Both the position numbers and the translations under genes were made by a program. The notes beneath the pieces were generated by a model. The model had not been told where the DNA came from. It made no database searches and saw only the letters and a program-made list of their open reading frames with translations. Shown piece by piece: positions 56,285 to 64,000 of a stretch of 64,000 nucleotides of DNA. Origin of the DNA: Mytilisepta virgata (lineage: Eukaryota; Mollusca; Bivalvia; Mytilida; Mytilidae). The stretch is from NCBI GenBank assembly GCA_028015205.1, contig CM051520.1:34525528-34589527 (forward strand), in the 5' to 3' direction. The first letter of the stretch is position 1. Each line of letters starts with the position of its first letter.

Positions 56285-56345
56285 GGTAATGCAGCCTATC
56301 ACAAGGCAGTCACAAGCCTAGATAAATGCAGAGTGACCCGGGTGC
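56285..56345 (+). repeat. ATGCAGCCT motif copy 3
   Basis: GGTAATGCAGCCTATCACAA, then GGCAGTCACAAGCCTAGATA, then AATGCAGAGTGACCCGGG: same frame of words (ATGCAGCCTAT, CAGT.., AGCCT, AATGCAGAGT.., CGGG) as copy 1, but with a diverged centre. It is followed by a duplicated GACATGTTGCGACACGAAC (56353, 56405). Confidence 0.75.
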
Positions 56346-56449
56346 TCTATTCGACATGTTGCGACACGAACCGTGGGCGCCGCCATGTTTCATGACGCCA
56401 TGCAGACATGTTGCAACACGAACTGTCTGGGATCTCTGATTGGTGGAAA

Positions 56450-56525
56450 CCGTGGGTGCTTTCTATCACGTCCGCGTTCTGCCTATATATATCGTCTTAT
56501 TCCTTCTAACGGTACAGACGTCGAG
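56450..56525 (+). promoter_or_regulatory. Putative promoter of the CARD gene
   Basis: GTGGGTGCTTTCTATCACGT and CCGCGTTC, then TATATATATCGTCTT (56484), about 40 bp before the ATG at 56526. The same two words precede the zinc-finger gene at 42940-43035. Confidence 0.55.
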
Positions 56526-56834
56526 ATGCAACCACAGCACAGACAAGCCTTGCTCAAGAATTACGTTCTCTTGGTGAACGAAACGCCGGTAGACGAAGTA
56601 GTCGATGTATTGGTACAACGAGGCATAGTGGACAAGGACCAGAGAGAATTCATTTCTCATCAACCAACCAGGAAGATGCGGACCCGTGCCTTACTGCAAT
56701 TACTACCCAGAAGAGGTGCGGATGCATTTAACGGTTTTTGTCAAGCCCTGATGGTGAATAGGAGGGACGATCTGCTAGGAGTCTTGACAGATCCCGACAA
56801 AGAGGACATGGAAATCTGTTTCCCTGAAGGTTGA
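56526..56834 (+). CDS. CARD-domain protein (caspase-2/CRADD-like), Polinton cargo
   Basis: From the ATG at 56526: QHRQALLKNYVLLVNETPVD, then EVVDVLVQRGIVDKDQREFI, then TRKMRTRALLQLLPRRGADA and FNGFCQALMVNRRDDLLGVL. The features 'LLxxLPxRGxxAFxxFCxAL' and 'LxxxxIVxxxxxExI' are those of caspase-2-type CARDs. CARDs bind other CARDs to build or block death and immune complexes; a CARD-only product could be a decoy. The frame ends at 56832-56834, but the next frame carries straight on into a PC4-like domain, so a CARD-PC4 fusion broken by one frameshift is likely. It lies between two motif copies. The ORF is otherwise open. Confidence 0.82.
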   Translation: MQPQHRQALLKNYVLLVNETPVDEVVDVLVQRGIVDKDQREFISHQPTRKMRTRALLQLLPRRGADAFNGFCQALMVNRRDDLLGVLTDPDKEDMEICFPEG

Positions 56835-57252
56835 AAAGGAGGGAATCACCTTGACTGACGGGAGGATGGAAGTGTATTTCCCACTGTTTCGCTGGATACA
56901 ACTCCAATATACCTTGGACGATATCGACGAGGCCGTTCATTACTTGGAACACAACAGATACGCGTCCCTACACAAACACCTCGGGGGAAACGTGTACGTC
57001 ACGGCACAGAGTCCGGAATTAAAGTTAGACGTTCGCCATTACTCTCTATCGCCTCTTGACGAAAAGCTACATCCGACATATCAAGGAGTGAGTTTGGATT
57101 TTGAACAGTACGAAAAATTAAAGGAGATGGACAAAGTCATCCCAGAACTCGTTCCCGAGTTGAGGAAAACCTTACCTTGTTCAGTAACCCACCAGAACGT
57201 GGAAAGTGCCATGTTTTGCGGTGAATGTCAACCAAATGGACCAGACTTATAA
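56827..57252 (+). CDS. PC4-like single-strand DNA-binding protein 2
   Basis: Open from about 56827: EKEGITLTDGRMEVYFPLF, then LHKHLGGNVYVTAQSPELKL, then YQGVSLDFEQYEKLKEMDKV. It aligns along its length with PC4-like 1 (HLGEDVYVTVKAP ... RGITLSSYEWQELKK). Two copies in one element mean an internal duplication or two captures. The preceding CARD frame ends in KEDMEICFPEG, which matches the strand VDIRFWE before 'TKTGVSLS' in copy 1. The CARD thus replaces the N-terminus of the PC4-like protein. The C-terminus has CxxC-like cysteines (MFCGEC). Confidence 0.6.
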   Translation, partial: KVEKEGITLTDGRMEVYFPLFRWIQLQYTLDDIDEAVHYLEHNRYASLHKHLGGNVYVTAQSPELKLDVRHYSLSPLDEKLHPTYQGVSLDFEQYEKLKEMDKVIPELVPELRKTLPCSVTHQNVESAMFCGECQPNGPDL

Positions 57253-57421
57253 CCAAAAAAAAAAAAGAAAAAAAAAAGAATTGTATAGAAAAAAAAAAAG
57301 AATTGTAGAAAAAAAAAGAAAAAAGAAAACAAAAAGAAAAAAGAAAAAAAGACAAAAAAATGACAAAAAAAAGAAAGAAAAAGAAAAAAATGAAAAAAAA
57401 TGAAAAAAAAGAAAAAAAAAA
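57253..57421 (+). repeat. A-rich tract (~170 bp)
   Basis: Runs of A with G every few bases, from the PC4-like 2 stop to motif copy 4. All ORFs here are low-complexity artefacts. Confidence 0.9.
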
Positions 57422-57422
57422 G

Positions 57423-57505
57423 TTAATGCAGCCTGCATTTGAAGCCATCATAATGGTTTGCTTCGAATGTTGACAGTTGACAGCCTTGTTTAAATACAGA
57501 TCAGC
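57423..57505 (+). repeat. ATGCAGCCT motif copy 4
   Basis: TTAATGCAGCCTGCATTTGA ... GTTGACAGTTGACAGCCTTG then TTTAAATACAGATCAG: the ATGCAGCCT, GACAGTT, CAGCCTxxT and AATxCAGA words occur in the same order as in copy 1. Confidence 0.7.
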
Positions 57506-57518
57506 TTTTTTTCTCTCT

Positions 57519-58048
57519 CCCCTTGTATTGTGGGAGGAGAATATGCGGGGAAAGTTATCTCCCCAGTGGAAGAGATCTGTTTGGACTTCCACCGTCACAT
57601 TCAGATCCCAGCACGTGACTTGCGTCACTTCCGTAAACAAACGGTGGGAAAACAACCTACTTCCGGTTGCACCAACCACTTCCAGTTCCGCCGACGCAAG
57701 CGCAAACCAAACATCCGGGTCCCAGCACGTGACTTACGTCAATTCCGTCAACAAATGGCGGAAAAACACCCTACTTCCGGTTACGCATGCGCGCAAAAAA
57801 CAACTTCCGGTTCCGCCTATGCATGCGCATACCACACATCCGGTCCCAGCACGTGACTTACAACACTTCCGTTAACAAAGGGCGGGAAAACCCTACTTCC
57901 GGTTGCGCATGCGCGCAAAAACCACTTCCAGTTCCGGTCATGTGACTTCCGGTTCCGGTCACGTCACTCCCGGTGACGTCATTTCTGGTTGACGTGACTT
58001 CCGGCTCCACCACCTCAAATGATAACTGAACTGTGCCTATATACTACT
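57519..58048. repeat. Right terminal inverted repeat of the Polinton
   Basis: Reverse complement of 42005-42537; ends ...GTGCCTATATACTACT followed by the target duplication CATAAT (58049-58054). Subunits carry CACGTGACTTACGTCA, GCGCATGCGC and ACTTCCGGTT words. One extra GCATGCGC-bearing variant unit distinguishes it from the left copy. Confidence 0.92.
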
Positions 58049-58054
58049 CATAAT

Positions 58055-60538
58055 TTAAGGATTATGGCTACTCCAGAGATATGGAAAATGTTCCTTTCCT
58101 TTGATTTAAAATTGATGAATAGGTCAAACCAAGCTACTATGAGTGGAATTAGAGGCTCACAGGAGCCTGTATTGCTCATCTGGATTTTATTTGACATCGA
58201 AGTTAAAATTTGGTCTAGGAATTTTAACTAATGAGAAAAGCCCACTTTTGCACCTGGAAGTCATATTTGATACGTGTAGCAGAACAATTTTTTGTGTCTC
58301 ACTTCAACAAAGTTCGGTATCAGCCTGTTTAATTGTTCTTTGGAAGAAGAATTTTAAATGCATTTCCTATACGGCTGGATTTTAACTTAGTCGGGACTGG
58401 TGACACTATTTGATTTCAAATTGGCACATTATAGTAACATTTCTTAGTAGTGATCATCCATGGGTCAAGTAGTTTCATAAAAGAAGATCTTTGAAATTTG
58501 GGGCCCTGTGGTGATATTTGATAGCAGAAGGCAAAAAAATAAAAAAAGATTGTTCGGCTCCTCATTAGTATCACTTCCATCAAGTTTCATACCTTTCCAT
58601 TAAATTGTTCGTCAGAAGAATTTTAAATACATGTATATTTCCTAGGAGGGCAATGTTTATAAATTCCGACACTGGCAATAATCTTGAATATTCAGGCACC
58701 AAAGCAACACCTCTTGGCTAGACCTTGCAGTGACCATTCATGGGCCTGTCAATATGTTTGCTGGTAGAATGGCACCAAAGCAACAGGAATTTTTCATGTC
58801 CTCATTCGAATCTAATCCACCAAGCTTGCTTGGTATCAGTCTTATGAATTATTCTTCAGAACAGGAATCAAACCAAAGACAATAAAATTGTATTTGCTGG
58901 TTCTTCGCCAAGGAGGAGCAAAGGACTGAAATCATTAAAATTTGTCCGTGGGGTCCAGTCGTCAGACTTGTTTGACATGATTATTCATTGATTTGTTACA
59001 GAAATTACCAGTATTTAGCAAAATTCAAAAATAATAGAAATACCAAGGGTTCATTATTCCTTGTATTGCACATGGTAGATTTCCTTAGCTGAAATTTGGC
59101 TTCCTATTTCGAATTTTTGATTATGAGTACTTCTTGTTTAAAATAAGTTTGGTTTTTGGTCTGCTGATGAGAAGTAACTCCTTGAAATGTGTCGTATACA
59201 GCATAGTATAAATTTACTATATCTAATATTAGTATCTTTGGATTGTTATTTTGATATGTCTTCCTGGTGAGCTAGCATGTTAAAACATATACGGCTCAGC
59301 GTGTTGTTCTAATACAAAGCAGAGTTCATATTCACATCATATCAACATGTTCTCTTCTTGATATGCATTAAATGATTTCCACTTGACCTTAAACAATAAT
59401 TCATCCATCAGAACAGGAACTTGATTAACATTTCCCATAGTGTCCTATGTCAATCAATCCAGTTGCTTTTGGCAATCTGGGATTTCTGATCGGCACCAGA
59501 AGTAACATCACTTCTTATAGAAACATATTTGCAAAGTTTGGGTTCAATCACGTAACTCTAACCCCAAGTCTAACCATAGTTTTTCAAAGTTCAGCCAATA
59601 CAATATTACAGGATCTTGGGACCATATTTCTTGACCAATTATTCCGAAAGTAACAATACTTGAAAACGACCTTATAACAAACATCTCTGCCAAGTTTGGT
59701 CAGTGTTTCTCAAAACGTGAAAAATTAACTGAAGGACAATTGATGGCAGAACACTTTTAAAAATCGGAGTTGGACCAAAGTCACAGAAATAGATCGTACT
59801 GCCGTAGCACGACCTGAATAAATTTTTGTCAAGCATAAAAAGAAAAACAATAGGTCATGTCCAGTTGTCTAGTGCCTATGGATGTCTTGGCATATATATG
59901 ATCCTTCACTGAGACGTATCTTTAACACTTATGAACATTTCCAAAGATTGGAAAAGAATTTGAGGAATTTAAGGGTGAGACTTATAATTCTAAAAAAAAT
60001 GTAAGCACGTTTAGGGGAAAAATAGGTTAGTATACGCCCCCCCTCACCCCCACCCCCACCCCCAAGTTTGAGATATCATTATTTATCAACGTTGACTTTT
60101 CAGGAATTTTTGTCGCGAAAATATCGGATTTCTCACACACTGAGATTTCTTGTCTTTTTGAGACGTGTGTGTGCTACATGCAGTGTAAGAATATTGTGTA
60201 TTCATTCATCAAAGTTTGGTCCCTACTAACCATGTAATTTCAAAGAAGAGTTTTAAATATTTTTGCTGATTTTCTGTTTTTTTAGTAATGGTGGCAAAAT
60301 TGATCAAGATCTGGTCACCTAAAAATAATTTGAAAAGGAAACCATCAAAGTGTAGGTCCAATTTGCCAAGTGGTTTCAGAGGAAAACATTAAAATAAAGT
60401 TTATATGCGACATTTAGACTCATTTTTTAGAGTAATTTATGGTATCCAAACATTGTTGCATTCATTCATTTGTTATGTACTTTCTGCTATTTGCCAGTAA
60501 AATATTAACAAAATTAGTTTTAAAAATTAGTAAAAAAT
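58055..60538. other. Right flank of the Polinton, no gene seen
   Basis: AT-rich, with bivalve-type repeat phrases (AGAGGCTCACAGGAGCCTGT at 58150 is a palindromic word). The 85-bp inverted match to 42561 is at 59164-59248. C-rich and low-complexity patches occur near 60035. Confidence 0.5.
59164..59248. repeat. Inverted copy of 42561-42646
   Basis: CTGATGAGAAGTAACTCCTT ... TCTTTGGATTGTTA; about 93% identical to the reverse complement of the sequence just inside the left Polinton terminal repeat, yet 1.1 kb outside the right end. Confidence 0.8.
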
Positions 60539-61077
60539 ATGGCAAGCCGTTTTACTATTTATTCTTACTTCAAGATATCTCATATAATATATAAGATATC
60601 TCATATAATATATAAGATATCTTATATAATCTAGTTTTTATAAGATATCTTATAAACTTTATAAGATATCTTATAAACTTTATAAGATATCTTATATACT
60701 TTATAAGATATCTTCTAAAGTTTATAAGATATCTTATAAAGTATATAAGATATCTTATAAAGTATATAAGATATCTTATAAATATTTTTTATATAAGATA
60801 TCTTATATACTTTATAAGATATCTCATATAATTTATAAGATATCTTATAGAGTTTATAAGATATCTCATATAGTTTATAAGATATCTTATATAATATATA
60901 AGATATCTTATAAATAAAATTATATGAGATATCTTATAAACTATATAAGATATCTTATAAACTATATAAGATATCTTATAAACTATATAAGATATCTTAT
61001 AAACTATATGAGATATCTTATAAACTTTATTAGATATCTTGAAGTTAGAATAAATATATAGTAAAACGGCTTGCCAT
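60539..61077. mobile_element. Foldback element built of AAGATATCTT palindromes
   Basis: The ends are inverted: ATGGCAAGCCGTTTTACTAT at the left, ATAGTAAAACGGCTTGCCAT at the right, next to TTATTCTTACTTCAAGATAT and ATCTTGAAGTTAGAATAA. Between them more than 20 copies of ATAAGATATCTTATA, each itself palindromic, repeat every 21-25 bp. No ORF other than repeat artefacts. Runs of A flank both ends (AAAAAAT, AAAAAAA). Confidence 0.82.
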
Positions 61078-61356
61078 AAAAAAACGTTTGTTTTTTGGAA
61101 CAAGTTGAAAAAGATATTTAGCTCTTGCTTTGCCCAGGATTACGAGAAACCCCTTTGGTGACGTACCAGAAAATATTATAATAATATGCCTTTCGTGACG
61201 TCAACGGGAAATCCAAAATAAGTAAATAGTTCCTTGCCCTGCTCGGATTTATTTATCGTAATTATTCACAATATGGAAACAAAGGGAATCTAGATTTTAA
61301 GTTAAAAACTTTGCCGAACTTCATATTTTTAAAATTTTGTGAAAATTATATGCCCG

Positions 61357-61382
61357 GACACCACCCCCCCCCCCCCCCCCCC
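61357..61382. repeat. Poly-C tract
   Basis: An uninterrupted run of about 20 C between CACC and TCAAC. Similar runs are at 62844 (C) and 45540 (G). Confidence 0.9.
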
Positions 61383-61719
61383 TCAACTTTGAAAATATTG
61401 CGTGGGCCTCAGGGGTGTTACAGTGAGTGTGGATTCATGCTTTAGAAAATATGAACTACTTTTAACTGCTTGTACTCCACCCAATACGGCTGTACTTGGA
61501 CGAAATACAAGATCAATATCAAAACACCAATTTATGATACTTTTATTAAACAATGACTTAAAATACATTATAAATTGTCTATTTGATACAATTCCATATG
61601 TCTGAGAACTGGTCATTACATTAATACAGGTCTAATATATATATTTATTATACCTCAGTATGTTTTTTCTATATAAAAATTAAGACAAAAATTTTACCAT
61701 TTACAAGGTGACATATACC

Positions 61720-62190
61720 AAATCGCAAAACTGAGGTGTTCAAATTTGAAAATACCAATGGAAACCGGTAGATGGACTAGAACACCAAAAGATCAGAGAA
61801 TATGTCATCTATATGGACAGAGAATTGGAAACGAATTTCATTATCTCTTTTTATGTCAAAATGAAAATATTAAAGAAATTCGAGAAAAATACATACCGAG
61901 CTATTACATTGTAAACTCACAAGGTTATAAATTAAAACGGCTTCTTACATACTGTCAGAAAAAACTTTATAAGAATCTTGCTTCATTTATTAGAAATCTC
62001 GCTAAAGTACTGTAAAAAAAAAACAACTTTTTCCCGTTTAATTTATTTAAAAGTGTATTATATTGTATATGGTATTGGTACTTGTATTGTGGTTATGTGT
62101 AATTGTGAATTACTGTGTCATTATATTGTTCTCTTGTACACCTGTGTGTCTGAGGTTATCAATAAAGTTGTCTTGTCTTGTCTACTATAC
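61720..62190 (+). mobile_element. 3'-terminal fragment of a LINE
   Basis: The frame 61725-62015 encodes KLRCSNLKIPMETGRW, then RICHLYGQRIGNEFHYLFLC (a zinc-knuckle C-terminal domain of LINE ORF2) and the stop at 62013-62015. A 170-bp 3' UTR ends in AATAAAGTTGTCTTGTCTTG, a short TCTTG repeat tail. Reverse transcriptase is missing: heavy 5' truncation. It is a different family from the LINE at 20573 (different tail). Confidence 0.75.
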
Positions 62191-64000
62191 CGAAACAATT
62201 TACCGGTCAATAGTTTCCAGTACTAATCACCGGTCGCAATTTACCGGTGATTAGTTTTGGAAACTAATCACCAATAAAAAAATTAGTAAAATTTTGATTT
62301 TTATATAGAAAAAAAAACATACTGAGGGATAATTAATCCAATTGAGGACAAATGTCTACATGCATATACATTCATCAAACAAGAAAAAGCATTAAACAAG
62401 AAACCCATATAACAAACATTGTAATCAGTGCATGTTAATCAAACTTAACTAGCGGTCTCCTGTCCTAAGTAAAAGTAAAAGTGACTGTTTCAAAAAGGAG
62501 CCCAGCAATCTCACTTGTTCATTTGTTTCAGGATTCAACATTTGTTTCAGTTTATACTCTGGATTACTATTGCGCTCAAAATTAAAATGTTTCAAATATC
62601 TATTAATAGAATCATTAATAGAACAATCCGATCGGAAAAATGTTATGGTTTTTTCCTAAAAAAATATTCTGATCCCCAATTTGATGAAAAAAAAACTGTG
62701 GTTAAGCAGATGACAAAACAAAATATTCTGAATCCAGATTTTCCCCATAGCGTAGTGTTTAATTTTGAAAAAAATAATTTGATTGATAGCGCTGAAAAAC
62801 TAAAAAAAAAATGTCTGACTCGGACAAAAAACCATAACACCTCTCCCCCCCCCCCCCCCCCCCCCCCTCTTGAAGTTAAATGGTCGGTCCCTTACATACA
62901 CACAATTAGTTATTATTTCTAACACGAACAATTATATGTATACCATGAAATATTCCATTCAAATGTAGTAAAGGATTAATATCATTTTCTTGAAGTCTGT
63001 CTTCATATAGGACTAATTTTTTCGGGCAAGGATAAAATTTACGCCCGACACATTTTTGTAACTAAAATATTTCAAAAATGGAAAAAAATATCACTAGCTT
63101 TACATAATTTTAGGAGCGGCCGAACATTTTTTTTTAATTTCTTGAAAAATGAAGAATTTGGGGTAAATTTTCAGCTTTTTTTCAAAATGAAGCGTAAAAT
63201 ATGACTTCCTTACATGCAAAATTCGGGAGTTGATATCAAAACAACTAGTTATACCTTATTTGTTTATTTTATTTTATTTACGCATTATTGCTGTCAAAAA
63301 CCTATCCCACAGTTATGCCCTGCGACCAAAAATGACGGAAAAAGATCAAAAGACAGTATTACAAGGTCATCTATTTTTATCGCTAAAGTGCATGTTACAT
63401 TGTAAGGTCAGGTATTTTTATCATTAAAGTACATATCAGGTGAGGCGCGAAATATTCATTGAATTTGTGTCTGCGGTAACTAGATTTCATTTATCTGCTG
63501 TCGCATTAGCTGCTTCATCATAAAATTCAGCCAAGGCATACATTTAGATAATATAATGGTAAGCTTTTAGGGGAAACATGTGCCGAAAAATATTGCGTCA
63601 GTTTAATGGAAGTTTTAATTTTTGAGTTTTTATCGTGTAGTGTTTTTCTTTTAAATTGACAGCTGACTTCGCGCAATTATTTACCATTACACGTATGAAA
63701 ATATCTGTATTACAAAAACAGCAAATGTCGCGTTAATATTAATCAATATTATATTATATTTATTTGAAATGCAAAATTATACCCCGAAGGGTTGACAGCA
63801 TTATCTAAAATTTAAAATAACATAAATACAAAGTAGAATGTAAATAATGATATAATGTGGAAACAAAAACACATATTATGCAGATGTAGAGTCCACTTTC
63901 CTCAGTACTATGGACTTTTTTTTATAAATGGAGCAAAAAAAACGCATGAGATCGTTAGAAGATAAAATGAGTTTTAGTTTTTCAAAAGGTGAATAATTAT
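62191..64000. other. No supported gene
   Basis: Starts with a small inverted stretch (ACCGGTGATTAGTTTTGGAA then ACTAATCACC, 62234-62270). The rest is AT-rich with a poly-C run at 62844. Open frames such as 62515-62922 are biased by A-runs and have no domain signal. Confidence 0.5.

Larger units (their letters stand above)
42005..58048 (+). mobile_element. Complete Polinton/Maverick element, 16,044 bp
   Basis: Both ends are AGTAGTATAT...ATATACTACT, flanked by CATAAT at 41999-42004 and 58049-58054: a 6-bp target duplication, the size known for Polintons. Terminal inverted repeats are about 530 bp. Inside, all on the plus strand, are PolB, chromodomain integrase, packaging ATPase, adenain-like protease and capsid-like proteins, the diagnostic Polinton set. 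The element is less AT-rich than its flanks. Most core genes carry frameshifts or stops, so it is not autonomous now. The exact duplication and well-preserved ends nevertheless argue for a fairly recent insertion. Additional cargo is described in separate entries. Confidence 0.95.

Noticed and set aside
57137..57679. 180-codon minus-strand ORF with long F/S runs and an apparent membrane pattern
   Set aside because: Produced by the A-rich tract read in reverse; low complexity with no domain.
60580..61040. CRISPR-like array
   Set aside because: Units are contiguous palindromes without unique spacers, and the context is a eukaryotic genome.
60789..61103. 104-codon minus-strand ORF with YKISYIV repeats
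   Set aside because: Translation of the palindrome array.
62515..62922. 135-codon ORF with a poly-proline run
   Set aside because: The proline run is the poly-C tract and the rest is AT-biased text without domains.

Overview
The window is eukaryotic and very AT-rich. It is dominated by mobile elements, with one multi-exon host gene (GT/AG introns). The organism is most likely a bivalve mollusc, probably a mussel (Mytilidae). The evidence is an interspersed repeat at about 35640-35910 that I recognise from mytilid genomes, several tandem repeats of a kind common in bivalves, and an expanded CARD-type innate-immunity gene.

Layout: 1-6434 is the 3' part of a Ty3/gypsy-type LTR retrotransposon with integrase before reverse transcriptase (Gmr1-like order), split by a ~3 kb insertion and ending in a polypurine tract and a 600-bp LTR. 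From 7069 to at least 23320 there is a plus-strand host gene with two CARD domains and short coiled-coil exons, all joined in phase 1. Its introns hold a BEL/Pao-like remnant, a dead Tc1/mariner copy and a Harbinger-like element (20269-23035) with a LINE nested inside. 23455-32540 is mostly tandem repeats and foldback sequences. 32879-39990 looks like a single 7.1-kb DNA transposon: inverted ends TACGGAAGCC..., subterminal arrays of a palindromic TTGTGCGCACAA repeat, and a two-exon integrase-core (IS3EU-like) transposase on the minus strand with one nonsense codon.

The centrepiece is a complete Polinton/Maverick at 42005-58048 (16,044 bp). It has a 6-bp target duplication (CATAAT), ~530-bp terminal inverted repeats and all genes on the plus strand: zinc-finger exon, protein-primed DNA polymerase B, PC4-like protein, packaging ATPase, conserved protein, chromodomain integrase, small membrane protein, minor-capsid-like protein, basic virion protein, major-capsid-like protein and adenain-type protease. 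Nearly all core genes carry frameshifts, stops or deletions. Two accessory ORFs look apoptosis-related and remain open: a short Bcl-2 BH1-like ORF (49440-49670) and a caspase-2-like CARD (56526-56834) that appears fused to a second PC4-like domain. Both lie between copies of an ATGCAGCCT motif that follows A-rich tracts, which suggests exchangeable cargo cassettes. The polymerase leader is split by 2.2 kb between 465-bp direct repeats. That insert contains a 502-bp TRIM (miniature LTR retrotransposon) whose 198-bp LTRs each carry a tRNA-like Pol III promoter.

58055-64000 holds repeats, a 539-bp AAGATATCTTAT palindrome array and a 3'-terminal LINE fragment. No host gene is supported there.
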